DNA of 64,000 nucleotides from Paraburkholderia antibiotica (GCF_012927125.1 NZ_JABBFZ010000016.1:112645-176644); one strand, 5' to 3'; shown: positions 36,410 through 45,348, numbered from the stretch's first letter. Numbers and translations: made by a program. The notes: generated by a model from the letters alone, not told the origin.

Positions 36410-37663
36410 TCAGAACCGATGCGCGATACCGGCAGTCAGCGCAACCTGGTGATTCGTCGCCGACGGGCTCATGAAGCCGATTTGCGCCACCGCCGGTTTG
36501 CCCAGCGAGTTGGTGCCGTTCGCCTGTTCCCACGCGGCGAGCACGTACAGATCGGTTCGCTTGCTCAACGCATAGTCGCTACCCGCGGAGACCTGGTGGT
36601 AATGCGACGTGCCGAGGTTGCCCACGCTCGACACCCACGCATAGTCGTAAGCGGCCGCCGCCGACAGGGTTGGCGTGAAATTGTGCTTGAAGCTGACTTC
36701 CGCGTTACTGACGTTGGCGCTGCCCTGCAAATGCAGCGGATTGGGTCCGGATTGACTCGTGTTGCCCAGCCCCTTGAAGGCGGTTCGGGTGAACACCGCG
36801 CCGACCTGTTCGTTGGCAAACTTGTACGTGCCGCCGACGGCGATTTCCTCCAGCGTATTCGCCGACGCGAATCCCGCGATGATGGGCGCCGATTGCGCCG
36901 ACGTCGCCGAGCCCGCCGAGCCGAGGTTGTTGCTCGTGACTCCGCCCGCGTTGGGATTGATCCCGTAGGCCGAGATATTGGGGTTGCGTGCGTTGAGATA
37001 ACTCACCGCGGCCGCGAAGCCGCCGGCGTTGTAGCGCAACCCGCCGCCAAACACCGAGTTCTGCGAGATCGAGCCAGGTACGCCACCCAGGCCGACGAGC
37101 GTGCCGAAGCTGATGCCGTGAAAATCGGGGCTCTGGTACTTGAGCGCATTGTTCACGCGGCGAATGTTCAGCAGGCCGTCGGCGTTTCCCGGGTGCGTGG
37201 AGAACTCGCCGCCGAATGTCGTTACCGCCGACAGCACGCCCACGTACTCGGTCGTGAACTCGTACTGCCGTCCGGCGGAAAGCATGCCGAGCGTGTCGGA
37301 CTTCAAACCGACCCAGGCCTGCCTGCCGAATTCTGCGCCGCCTTGTGCGAACGTCCCGTTCGCCATCGAGAAGCCGTTCTCGAGATTGAACACCGCTTGC
37401 AGGCCGGCGCTGAGGTCTTCTTTGCCGAGGATGCCCCAGCGGCTCCCCATCTTGCCGGCGTTCAGGCCGTCGGCGATAAACGTCTGACTGTGACCCACCG
37501 GCACACCGTTCGCGCCGACCGAGGTTTGCGTGTTCGACGAGTAGTTGATGCCGATGTCCGCGACGCCATACAGCGTTACCGACGATTGCGCATGAGCCGA
37601 GGAGGCGATGGCGAGGCCGACGGCGGCCACGGCCGCGCGAGTGGGCGTGAAGGAAGTTCGCAT
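36410..37663 (-). CDS. Gram-negative porin (Porin_4 / OmpC-like)
   Basis: A 417-residue outer-membrane trimeric porin. The signal peptide ends at AHA-QSS (residue 25), and the mature protein starts SSVTLYGVADIGI, as in Burkholderia porins. Alternating beta strands, the FGRQAWVGL-like block and the C-terminal aromatic signature ending LTAGIAHRF (terminal Phe) confirm insertion by BamA. The MBL-fold gene ends 39 bases upstream on the same strand, so the two are probably co-transcribed under the LysR box at 38766. Solute unknown. Confidence 0.94.
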   Translation of the reverse strand: MRTSFTPTRAAVAAVGLAIASSAHAQSSVTLYGVADIGINYSSNTQTSVGANGVPVGHSQTFIADGLNAGKMGSRWGILGKEDLSAGLQAVFNLENGFSMANGTFAQGGAEFGRQAWVGLKSDTLGMLSAGRQYEFTTEYVGVLSAVTTFGGEFSTHPGNADGLLNIRRVNNALKYQSPDFHGISFGTLVGLGGVPGSISQNSVFGGGLRYNAGGFAAAVSYLNARNPNISAYGINPNAGGVTSNNLGSAGSATSAQSAPIIAGFASANTLEEIAVGGTYKFANEQVGAVFTRTAFKGLGNTSQSGPNPLHLQGSANVSNAEVSFKHNFTPTLSAAAAYDYAWVSSVGNLGTSHYHQVSAGSDYALSKRTDLYVLAAWEQANGTNSLGKPAVAQIGFMSPSATNHQVALTAGIAHRF

Positions 37664-37702
37664 GTTGGTACGCTCTGAAGTAGGTGGCGGGTTGCGAGCC
37701 GA

Positions 37703-38683
37703 TCAGGCCGGTTCTTTGAATTTGGCGTTCGCGTCGTACGGCAACTGATGCACGCCGCTCGCGTCGACGACGAAGGACATCAGGTCGTCGCCGATCACGA
37801 AGGGGCCGTCGTAGTGCTCGGCGATCCGGCTGCGCAGTTCGTCCATGCTGGCGCGTGGAATCCCGTGACGGCTATAGAGCGAGATGTGCGCGAGCACGGC
37901 GAGCTTGGGACGCGACTCGGTGAAGATCTTCCCGGTCGTCGCGGGGTTGGCGAGATAGCTGTAGAAGTGGCTGGCGTAGTCCATGTCCGCCTTCTCGAGC
38001 TCCTTGCTCGCGATGGCGACGCTTTGCACCATCAGGTCGGCGCCCTTGGCGTGCTGCGTGAGGTTTTCGGAGTACGTACAGTCGTCGGTGACGACGACCG
38101 AGTGACCTTGATACTCGACGCGGTAGCCGTAGTCGGGCTGGGTAACGCCGTGCTGAATCAGAAACGCGCTGACCGTGACGCCATCTTTCTCGTAGATCAC
38201 GCCCGGATGGGTCGTGTGTGCCTCGATGCGGATCGCGCCCGGATTGGTTTCCTGTTGCAGCAGGCGCAGTCGGTTGTTGTCCTTGAGCATCAACTGCAGA
38301 CCGGCGGCGACGTTATCGATGCCGTCCGGCCCGTACATGACGACGGGTTGGGTTCGCCGGCCGTCGTCGGTGGGGAGCGGCGCCGATGCGTAAAGGTCGG
38401 TCAGGCCGGTGACGTGGTCGGAGTTCATCAGGCTGATGAACACGGCGTCGAGATCTTTCAGCGGCACCTTGGCCTGGTGCAGCCGCATGGCCACGCCGCG
38501 GCCCGCGTCGAAGAGAAGCTTCTGGCCGCCGGCTTCGACCAGCATGCTGATGCCGAAGCGATTGATGTTCAGGATGGGCGTGCCGGTGCCGAGCAGCGTC
38601 ACCTTGATCGATTGACCGAACGCGGACGACGCGGCCGCTGCGCTCAGAACTAGGGCCGCCGCGAGTTTTACTGCTTTGTGCAT
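37703..38683 (-). CDS. Exported MBL-fold protein with broken metal motif (putative pseudo-hydrolase)
   Basis: A 326-residue exported protein with a signal peptide (cleavage near SSAFG-QS, residue 24) and a metallo-beta-lactamase fold of the RNase Z/arylsulfatase-like branch. It is a close paralogue of the protein at 39010: GTGTPILN, LLFDAGRG and ASAPLPTDDGRRT are shared. At residues 85-90 the HxHxDH motif reads LMNSDH, so both leading histidines are gone, and VHC of the paralogue is VQS here. The aspartate before TY and the C-terminal LAHIS are kept. The frame is intact and codon use normal, so it is likely expressed. The porin gene follows after 39 bases. Confidence 0.85.
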   Translation of the reverse strand: MHKAVKLAAALVLSAAAASSAFGQSIKVTLLGTGTPILNINRFGISMLVEAGGQKLLFDAGRGVAMRLHQAKVPLKDLDAVFISLMNSDHVTGLTDLYASAPLPTDDGRRTQPVVMYGPDGIDNVAAGLQLMLKDNNRLRLLQQETNPGAIRIEAHTTHPGVIYEKDGVTVSAFLIQHGVTQPDYGYRVEYQGHSVVVTDDCTYSENLTQHAKGADLMVQSVAIASKELEKADMDYASHFYSYLANPATTGKIFTESRPKLAVLAHISLYSRHGIPRASMDELRSRIAEHYDGPFVIGDDLMSFVVDASGVHQLPYDANAKFKEPA

Positions 38684-38765
38684 GGTAGTTCTCTCGTGTC
38701 ATGGGGAATGACGAGCAATCTACCGATCGGAAAAAGCCGTAAAAATATTCAATTTTCATCAGGTG

Positions 38766-38780
38766 ATAACGCGCTGTTAT
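38766..38780. promoter_or_regulatory. LysR-type box (ATAAC-N5-GTTAT) before the pseudo-MBL/porin genes
   Basis: ATAACGCGCTGTTAT is a T-N11-A dyad 83 bases upstream of the start codon. It is flanked by an AT-rich block (AAAAATATTCAATTTTCATC, 38741-38760) closely matched at 40188-40207. Confidence 0.7.
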
Positions 38781-38846
38781 GCGCGCTGACGAACCCCGTG
38801 CGCCGCGGTGTGCGGATCGCGACGATGCGGGTCGACGCGTGTCAAC

Positions 38847-38879
38847 GTGGGGCCAACGCGGGGCCGACGCGGGGCCGAC
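38847..38879. repeat. Three tandem 11-base units
   Basis: GTGGGGCCAAC, GCGGGGCCGAC, GCGGGGCCGAC in direct succession; the last two are identical. Confidence 0.75.
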
Positions 38880-38923
38880 GCTCGTCAACGCCTGAGGAGT
38901 CCTTCGGAATTTGTCGCGAGCCA

Positions 38924-38952
38924 TAAAAAAGCCGCCCCTGACGAGGGCGGCT
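38924..38952 (-). terminator. Terminator of the active MBL-fold gene
   Basis: On the minus strand AGCCGCCC-N7-GGGCGGCT followed by TTTTT, about 60 bases after the stop at 39010. It separates this gene from the pseudo-MBL/porin unit. Confidence 0.85.
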
Positions 38953-39009
38953 CTGTTCGCGTTGCCGATCCGGTTCCTTCCGTTCAGAAAAAACCGTGAA
39001 CGTTATGGC

Positions 39010-40020
39010 CTAGTTGGCGGGTTCGAGCTGGCGCTGTGCCGGTTGGTACGCCACGCGCGCGACGCCGTTGGCCGACACCACGAAGCGCATCAGGTCCTGG
39101 CCGACCACGAACTTGCCGTCGTATTTCCTGCCGATGCGCTCGATGATTTCCTGGTCCGTCGCTCGCGCGATGTTGCCGCGGCTGTACAGCGAGATATGCG
39201 AGAGCACCGCGTCGCGGGGATGGGTTTCGTTGAGGATGCGCGACACCATTTCGGGGTTCGCCAGATAGTCGTAAAAGTGTTTGACGTACTCCGGATGCGC
39301 GGCCTCCAGTTCGCGGCTACCGACCGAAACGCAGTGCACTAGCAGGTCGGCGCCTTTCGCGTTCTCGACCAGATTCGGCGCGTAGGTCGTGTCGCCGGAC
39401 AGAACGACCGAGCGACCCGCATAGTCGATACGGTAGCCGTAGGCCGGGTGGACATGCCCGTGATCGACGAGGAAAGCGCGTACGACCACGCCGTCTTTCT
39501 CGTAGACCACGCCGCCTTTCGCGGCGAGCGTGTGTGCATTGATCGACGTCGCGGCAGGGTCGACCTCCTTGCCGGTTTCGCGAATCCGGTTGTTCTCGAC
39601 GAACATGGTCTGAATGCCGTTTGCGACCGAGTCGATGCCTTCCGGGCCGTAAAGCTCCAACGGTTTGGTGCGACGGCCGTCGTCGGTCGGTAGCGGTGCG
39701 CTCGCGTAGATGTCCGGCAGCCCGGTCAAATGATCGGAGTGCAGATGCGTGATGAAGATCGCGTCGAGGTCGCGCAACGGCGTCGAGATCTGATGAAGGC
39801 GGATCGCCGCGCCGCGTCCCGCGTCGAACAGCAGTTTCTGCTTGCCGGCTTCGACGAGCGTGCTCATGCCGAACCGGTTGACGTTCAGGATCGGTGTGCC
39901 GGTGCCGAGGAGCGTGACGGCAATTTCGTTTTCGGCGGCGCTGGCGGGGGCGGCGCAAACGAGGCTCAGGCACACCGCGAACGACACGGCGATAGATTGG
40001 ATCAGCGCGGCTTTTCTCAT
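39010..40020 (-). CDS. Exported MBL-fold metal-dependent hydrolase
   Basis: A 336-residue periplasmic hydrolase with a signal peptide ending near APASA-AE (residue 29). The di-zinc site is complete: HLHSDH at residues 92-97, VDHGHVHPAYGY, SGDTTY with the bridging Asp, and LSHIS near the C-terminus. The arrangement resembles RNase Z and RNase-Z-like arylsulfatases, and the signal peptide argues for an extracytoplasmic ester or sulfate-ester substrate. It diverges from the lysR gene, with a LysR box between them, and has its own terminator. Confidence 0.9.
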   Translation of the reverse strand: MRKAALIQSIAVSFAVCLSLVCAAPASAAENEIAVTLLGTGTPILNVNRFGMSTLVEAGKQKLLFDAGRGAAIRLHQISTPLRDLDAIFITHLHSDHLTGLPDIYASAPLPTDDGRRTKPLELYGPEGIDSVANGIQTMFVENNRIRETGKEVDPAATSINAHTLAAKGGVVYEKDGVVVRAFLVDHGHVHPAYGYRIDYAGRSVVLSGDTTYAPNLVENAKGADLLVHCVSVGSRELEAAHPEYVKHFYDYLANPEMVSRILNETHPRDAVLSHISLYSRGNIARATDQEIIERIGRKYDGKFVVGQDLMRFVVSANGVARVAYQPAQRQLEPAN

Positions 40021-40212
40021 GACTGGATGTATAGAATGGTTGCGTCGAAGGGCTCGAAACGTCTTGCGGAGAAACGATTCGAACGATGAATTCCGCGAGC
40101 GCCGCCGGGTATGCTGCCAGGTCTACGGGCGTCCCTGTATGCGGTTGATAGCGGAATGTAAGGAATCTAACGCGCGCTGCGGAACACAAAAATACTCAAT
40201 CTTTATTGGGTG

Positions 40213-40227
40213 ATAACGACGGGTTAT
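40213..40227. promoter_or_regulatory. LysR-type box (ATAAC-N5-GTTAT) before lysR
   Basis: ATAACGACGGGTTAT, a T-N11-A dyad ending 10 bases before the lysR ATG and 193 bases from the divergent MBL start. Matches the box at 38766 in both arms, spacer length and the preceding GGTG. Confidence 0.7.
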
Positions 40228-40237
40228 TAGGAGACGA

Positions 40238-41194
40238 ATGAACGAACGGCATGTCATTGCTCGGTTGCGAATCAAGCATCTCGAGCTTCTGCTGGTGTTG
40301 GCGGAGGAGCGCAGCGTCCACAAGGCAGCCCAACGGCTGCAGATGAGTCAGCCGGGGGCGAGCAAGATGCTTCAGGAGCTCGAAGCCCTGTTCGAGGCGC
40401 CGATATTCGTCAGAGACGCCAGCGGGCTCGAACCGACGGCCGCGGGGGAGCGGCTGATCGATCGCGCCCGGATCATGCTGGGCGAGGTTCGCCTCATGAA
40501 GTCCGATGTCGACGAAGCCGCGTTCGGGGTGAGCGGACGGGTCCGCGTCGGCATGGCGGCTGTCGCTACGTCGACGCTTCTGAGTACCGTGGTTCGCACC
40601 ATGCGGGAAGAGGCGCCGCGAGTGACGATCGAGCTTCAGGAGGGTTCCCTCACGTGGCTGATCGAGGCGCTATTGAGCGGCGTGGTGGATTGCGTGCTGG
40701 CGCGACTGTCCGAGCACACGTCGTCGCCGAAACTCACGAGAGACAGTCTCTATGACGAGCGGGTTGCGACGGTCGCGAGAGTCGGTCATCCGATCTTCGA
40801 TACGCCGGTCGCCTCCACGCAGGAACTCACGGAAGCGGAGTGGATCTTGCCGGCGCGTGGCGCGCCGATGCGGGAGTCGATTAACCGCTTTTTCGCGGCG
40901 CAGCGTTTGCCGATGCCGCAGCCCGCGGTCGAATCGGTGAGCGTGATGGCGAATCTGTCGCTGATCCAGAACTCGGATCTGCTGTGTTTCTTCCCTCAAC
41001 CGGTCGCGGAGGAGTTCGACCGCCTCTCTGCGCTCAGGATCGTGCACACCGAGATGAATCTGATCATGCCGCCCGTTGGACTGGTCACGCGCAGCGAGGC
41101 GCCGCTTTCGCTGGCGACTCAACTGTTTATCAGGCTGACGAAAGAAGCCGTGGCGGGAAGCGATCGCTGGTCGCTCATCGAACCGCAGAAGTGA
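40238..41194 (+). CDS. LysR family transcriptional regulator
   Basis: A 318-residue LTTR. The winged helix-turn-helix is at about residues 9-68 (RSVHKAAQRLQMSQPGASKMLQELEALFEAPIF overlaps the recognition helix), followed by the linker helix and a two-lobed inducer-binding domain from about residue 95. GGAG precedes the ATG, and a LysR-type box overlaps the leader, so it should repress itself. Matching boxes before both exported MBL-fold genes make these and the porin the likely targets. Inducer unknown; the galactose/aromatic LTTR branch is plausible from general similarity. Confidence 0.93.
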   Translation: MNERHVIARLRIKHLELLLVLAEERSVHKAAQRLQMSQPGASKMLQELEALFEAPIFVRDASGLEPTAAGERLIDRARIMLGEVRLMKSDVDEAAFGVSGRVRVGMAAVATSTLLSTVVRTMREEAPRVTIELQEGSLTWLIEALLSGVVDCVLARLSEHTSSPKLTRDSLYDERVATVARVGHPIFDTPVASTQELTEAEWILPARGAPMRESINRFFAAQRLPMPQPAVESVSVMANLSLIQNSDLLCFFPQPVAEEFDRLSALRIVHTEMNLIMPPVGLVTRSEAPLSLATQLFIRLTKEAVAGSDRWSLIEPQK

Positions 41195-41400
41195 GTGCGG
41201 GGAGTGCAGCGGGGTGGCGCTGGAGGAAGCTTTGAGATGAGCCGGTGCGGCCGGGCGAGCGCGGATTCCGCATCTGAATTTCGCGGCTGAATTTCACATC
41301 GTTCAGACAGGAAACTCGCTGCAGCGCGCGCCGGCTTCCGGCGGCTGACAGGGCCGCACCGATGGCGGCCCCGATAGCCAATACCCGATAGACGCTGCGC

Positions 41401-42495
41401 TTAGACGTTGAACAGGAAGTTCATCACGTCGCCATCGTGCACGACGTATTCCTTGCCTTCCGCGCGCATCTTGCCGGCTTCCTTCGCGCCTTGCTCGCCC
41501 TTGTACGCGATGTAGTCGTCGAAGCCGATGGTCTGCGCGCGGATGAAGCCGCGTTCGAAGTCGGTGTGGATCGCGCCGGCCGCCTTCGGCGCCGTGTCGC
41601 CGACGTGGATCGTCCACGCGCGCACTTCCTTCACGCCGGCCGTGAAGTAGGTTTGCAGGCCGAGCAGGCGGAAGCCCGCGCGGATCACGCGGTTCAGACC
41701 CGGCTCGTCCATGCCCATGTCGGCGAGGAACACTTCCATGTCGGCTTCGTCGAGATCGGCGATTTCCGCTTCGACCGCGGCGCACACGGCCACGACCGGC
41801 GCGTTTTCGGCGGCCGCGAACTTCGTGACCGCGTCGAGGTGCGGGTTGTTCTCGAAGCCGTTTTCCTTCACGTTGGCGACGTACATGGTCGGCTTCGCGG
41901 TGATCAGGCAGAACGGCTTGAGCGTCGCCTGTTCTTCCTCCGACAGTTGCAGCGCGCGCACCGGCTTGGCCTGGTCGAGCTGCGCGCGGACTTTTTCGAG
42001 CACCGCCGCGTTCTTCGCGGCTTCCTTGTCGTTACCCGACTTGGCGGCCTTCGAGTAGCGCGCGAGCGCCTTTTCGACGGTCGCGAGGTCAGCCAGCGCG
42101 AGTTCGGTGTTGATCACTTCGATGTCCGACAGCGGATCGACCTTGTTCGCGACGTGAATCACGTTCTCGTCTTCGAAGCAGCGCACCACGTGCGTGATCG
42201 CATCGGTTTCGCGGATGTTCGCGAGGAACTGGTTGCCGAGGCCTTCGCCCTTGCTCGCACCGGCCACCAGACCGGCGATGTCGACGAATTCCACCACCGC
42301 CGGCATGATGCGCTCCGGCTTGACGATTTCGGCGAGCGCTTTCAGACGCGCATCCGGCACCTCGACGATGCCGACGTTCGGCTCGATCGTGCAGAACGGA
42401 TAGTTTTCAGCCGCGATGCCCGCCTTGGTCAGCGCGTTGAACAGGGTGGACTTGCCGACGTTGGGCAGGCCGACGATGCCGCATTTGAGGCTCAT
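41401..42495 (-). CDS. ychF: Redox-regulated Obg-like ATPase YchF
   Basis: A 364-residue P-loop protein. The G1 motif GLPNVGKST is at residues 9-17, switch-region NYPFCTIEPNVG follows, and G3 is DIAGLVAGASKGEGLGN. The G4 position lacks the NKxD Asp-specificity pattern, consistent with the ATP preference of YchF/OLA1. A TGS domain forms the C-terminus (EVRAWTIHVG...). It binds ribosomes and is linked to stress and translation control. Normally next to pth; here only noncoding DNA follows upstream. Confidence 0.95.
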   Translation of the reverse strand: MSLKCGIVGLPNVGKSTLFNALTKAGIAAENYPFCTIEPNVGIVEVPDARLKALAEIVKPERIMPAVVEFVDIAGLVAGASKGEGLGNQFLANIRETDAITHVVRCFEDENVIHVANKVDPLSDIEVINTELALADLATVEKALARYSKAAKSGNDKEAAKNAAVLEKVRAQLDQAKPVRALQLSEEEQATLKPFCLITAKPTMYVANVKENGFENNPHLDAVTKFAAAENAPVVAVCAAVEAEIADLDEADMEVFLADMGMDEPGLNRVIRAGFRLLGLQTYFTAGVKEVRAWTIHVGDTAPKAAGAIHTDFERGFIRAQTIGFDDYIAYKGEQGAKEAGKMRAEGKEYVVHDGDVMNFLFNV

Positions 42496-42762
42496 GGAAA
42501 TCCTTCAGTAAATCGATGTAGGTTGCGTGATGCGCTCGACGCTGCGCGCGGATTCGGAAAGCCTTTGCGCGGGGCGCGCGGCTGGCTCAGCGGAGCGGAC
42601 ACGTCACCCGATCGGGGCGTGGGCTCGACGATTGGGTGCGCGTTTTCACGGAAGGCGCAATTGTAACCCGTTCGTCCGGGCGAACCGGTCGGCGCATTTG
42701 CCCGTAGCCACTGTAGAATCGTTAGACCAAGGCCGGCAGAGCTTACTTTTCGGGGAAACAGC

Positions 42763-43131
42763 GTGCGAATGATTGGATGGGTGGGAACCGCGGTCGTGGT
42801 TGCGCTCGTGGTGGGCGTGGTCGCTGCATGGGTGGCGCCGAATTTCGACGAAGCCCAAGCCACCACGGACCGGCAGACGATCGATTGCCTGACGAGCCAC
42901 CTGTCGAGCGAAGATCGGGCGAATCTCGCGCAGTTTGCCGACAGAAACGACTCCGACTCGTTGTGGCTCGTGTTCGACCGCGTGTTCCCCGACTGCGCGG
43001 TGCGCGGCGATCAGCGCGATCGCAAGGCACAGCTTGAAGCGGCCGCATGGCGCATCCTGTCGTCCGATCCGGATTTCATGCGCACGCGCGAAGCCAACGC
43101 GGCGCTGGCCGCGAGCGCCGCCGCGCATTAA
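42763..43131 (+). CDS. Small membrane-anchored protein of unknown function
   Basis: A 122-residue protein I do not recognise. Residues 4-24 form one hydrophobic segment followed by a polar, largely helical domain with two cysteines (in TIDCLTSHL and PDCAV) that would face the periplasm and may pair. GTG at 42763 is favoured because CGGGGA lies at good spacing; the ATG six bases later is an alternative. It precedes the hydroxylase gene by about 115 bases. Confidence 0.65.
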   Translation: MRMIGWVGTAVVVALVVGVVAAWVAPNFDEAQATTDRQTIDCLTSHLSSEDRANLAQFADRNDSDSLWLVFDRVFPDCAVRGDQRDRKAQLEAAAWRILSSDPDFMRTREANAALAASAAAH

Positions 43132-43233
43132 GACCGGCCACTCCATTTCAGCCCTGCCACGGGGGCTATGCGCCTCGTCAGATCCAGGCGCAAATGCCGC
43201 GCCAGTCGATCCGTCCCCCGCAAACCCCGCGGC

Positions 43234-43239
43234 TATAAT
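43234..43239 (+). promoter_or_regulatory. TATAAT just upstream of the hydroxylase start codon
   Basis: A perfect -10 hexamer six bases before the ATG at 43246, with no visible ribosome binding site. If functional, transcription would begin at or next to the start codon. The -35 region is poor. Confidence 0.4.
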
Positions 43240-43245
43240 GCGCGG

Positions 43246-44418
43246 ATGAACGCACACCACCAGACCTTCGATGTCGCCGTGATCGGCGGCGGGCTTGTCG
43301 GCAAGACCGCGGCGCTCGCGCTCACACAAGGCGGACTGCGCGTCGCGCTGCTCGCGCAACCGTGCGCGGCACTGCCCGCCGGCGCGGCCTTCGACTCGCG
43401 CGTGTACGCGCTGTCGTCGAGTTCGCAGGCGTTGCTCGAGCGGCTGCGGGTCTGGCAGGCGCTCGATCATGCGCGGCTCGGTCCCGTCTACGACATGCGT
43501 GTGTACGGCGATGCGCATGCCGAACTGCATTTCTCCGCCTTCCAGGCTTCGGTGCCGCAGCTCGCGTGGATCGTCGAGTCGTCGGTGATCGAACGCGCGC
43601 TCGATGCGGCGCTGCGCTTCCAGCCGAACCTCACGTGGATCGACACGCGCGCCCAGGCGCTCGACTTCAGCGCCGATAGCGCCAGCGTCGGCCTCGCGAA
43701 CGGCAATGTGCTGGCCGCCGATCTGCTGGTCGGCGCGGACGGCGCGCATTCGTGGGTGCGCGCGCAGATCGGCTCGAAGATGGTGCGGCGCGACTACAAA
43801 CAGACCGGCGTGGTCGCCAATTTCAAGGCCGCGAAGCCGCACGGCGAAACCGCTTACCAGTGGTTCCGCGACGGCGAGATCATCGCGCTGCTGCCGATGC
43901 CGGACGGTCATGTCTCGCTGGTCTGGTCGGCGCGCACCGAGCACGCGGAGCAGTTGCTCGCGCTCGATCCCGAACGGCTCGCGGCTGAAGTGGAGCACGT
44001 GACCGGCGGCCAGTTCGGCGCGCTCGAATGCGTGACGCCCGCGCAAGGTTTCCCGCTCGCGCTGCAGACGGTGGACCGGCTGGTCGCGCCGCGCGTCGCG
44101 CTGGTCGGCGACGCCGCGCATCTGATCCACCCGCTCGCCGGCCAGGGCATGAACCTCGGTTTGCGCGACGTCGCGGCGCTCGCCAGCACGGTTGCTGGCA
44201 AGGAAGCGTTCCGCGATCTCGGCGACATGGTGCTGCTGCGCCGCTACGAACGCGCGCGCCGCGAAGACATCCGCGCGCTGATGATTGCCACCGACGGCTT
44301 GCAGAAACTGTTCTCGGTGCCCGGTCCGCTCGCGCGGGCCGTGCGCAACACGGGGATGGCGTTCGTCGGCGCGCAGCCGTTCATCAAGCGCTGGCTGGTG
44401 TCGGCCGCGCTCGGTTAA
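43246..44418 (+). CDS. UbiH/UbiF/VisC/COQ6 family FAD-dependent hydroxylase
   Basis: A 390-residue flavin monooxygenase, most likely hydroxylating the ring of a ubiquinone intermediate at the inner membrane. The FAD Rossmann motif VIGGGLVGKTA lies at residues 12-22, the DG motif VGADGAHSWVR mid-protein, and GDAAHLIHPLAGQGMN at about residue 288. Betaproteobacteria carry varied members (UbiH, UbiF, UbiL, UbiM); which position it hydroxylates cannot be fixed from sequence. I start at 43246; an in-frame start at 43168 would add 26 basic, unconserved residues. dsbC follows. Confidence 0.88.
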   Translation: MNAHHQTFDVAVIGGGLVGKTAALALTQGGLRVALLAQPCAALPAGAAFDSRVYALSSSSQALLERLRVWQALDHARLGPVYDMRVYGDAHAELHFSAFQASVPQLAWIVESSVIERALDAALRFQPNLTWIDTRAQALDFSADSASVGLANGNVLAADLLVGADGAHSWVRAQIGSKMVRRDYKQTGVVANFKAAKPHGETAYQWFRDGEIIALLPMPDGHVSLVWSARTEHAEQLLALDPERLAAEVEHVTGGQFGALECVTPAQGFPLALQTVDRLVAPRVALVGDAAHLIHPLAGQGMNLGLRDVAALASTVAGKEAFRDLGDMVLLRRYERARREDIRALMIATDGLQKLFSVPGPLARAVRNTGMAFVGAQPFIKRWLVSAALG

Positions 44419-44622
44419 GCGTTCGGTCAAGCATTCAGGCGCAGGCAGGTCGGCGCGCGGCGGCGTGAAGATAGCCGATGGCCGGCCAACGACGGCCGGG
44501 GCAGGTATCATGAGCGGATCGCCGGGTTGCAATCCGTCCCCGGCACCGATGAAAGGCGCGGCGGAAAAGCGCGGCCGAACGTGAAAAAAGCGCACGATGC
44601 GCGACTGAATCAGGACTCCAGC

Positions 44623-45348
44623 ATGAAAATGACCTTCCGCATGGCAGCCGCGGCGCTCGCGATCGCTGTCGCCACGCTCGGTTGCTCGGCCCAGGCCGAC
44701 CAGACCACCGACAAGCTCAAGGCCACGCTGCAAACGCGTCTGGCCGACGTGACGATCAAGAGCATCACGAAGTCGCCGATTGCCGGCCTCTACGAGGTGA
44801 ACCTTGGCTCGCAGATTATTTACAGCGATGCGAGCGGCGATTACCTGATGCTCGGCGACCTGGTCGATGCGAAGACGCGCAAGAACCTGACCGAAGCGCG
44901 CCTGTCCGAGACCAACCGCATCGATTTCGCGAGCCTGCCGTTCGCGAACGCGGTGAAGGTGGTGAAGGGCAACGGCTCGCGCAAGATCGCCGTGTTCTCC
45001 GACCCGAACTGCCCGTACTGCAAGCAGCTCGAAACCACGCTGAAGTCGATCGATAACGTGACGGTCTACACGTTCCTGTACCCGGTGCTGTCGGCGGATT
45101 CGACCGCCAAGTCGAAGTCGATCTGGTGTTCGACCGACCGCGCGAAGGCGTGGGAATCGTGGATGCAGAACCATCAGGCACCGACCGCGGCCGCCACCTG
45201 CGACACCGCCGTGATCGACAAGAATCTTGCGCTCGGCCGCGCGATGAACGTGGAAGGCACGCCGACGGTGTTCCTCGCCGACGGTCGCCGCCTGCCCGGC
45301 GCGGTGCCGGCCGACCGGCTGGACCGCGAATTGTCCACGGTGCACTGA
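44623..45348 (+). CDS. dsbC: Thiol:disulfide interchange protein DsbC family
   Basis: A 241-residue periplasmic disulfide isomerase. The signal peptide ends at about AQA-DQ (residue 24), an N-terminal dimerisation domain follows (to about residue 80), and the thioredoxin-fold CPYC active site is C130/C133. cis-Pro appears in EGTPTVFL. It should shuffle wrong disulfides, kept reduced by DsbD (not in window). I start at 44623 (MKMTFRMA), since the earlier in-frame ATG at 44527 would spoil the signal peptide. Confidence 0.92.
   Translation: MKMTFRMAAAALAIAVATLGCSAQADQTTDKLKATLQTRLADVTIKSITKSPIAGLYEVNLGSQIIYSDASGDYLMLGDLVDAKTRKNLTEARLSETNRIDFASLPFANAVKVVKGNGSRKIAVFSDPNCPYCKQLETTLKSIDNVTVYTFLYPVLSADSTAKSKSIWCSTDRAKAWESWMQNHQAPTAAATCDTAVIDKNLALGRAMNVEGTPTVFLADGRRLPGAVPADRLDRELSTVH

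Larger units (their letters stand above)
38684..39009. other. Intergenic region between the two MBL-fold genes
   Basis: Holds the LysR box and promoter for the pseudo-MBL/porin pair (38730-38785), an 11-base tandem repeat (38847-38879) and the terminator of the neighbouring MBL gene (38924-38952). No gene supported. Confidence 0.6.
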
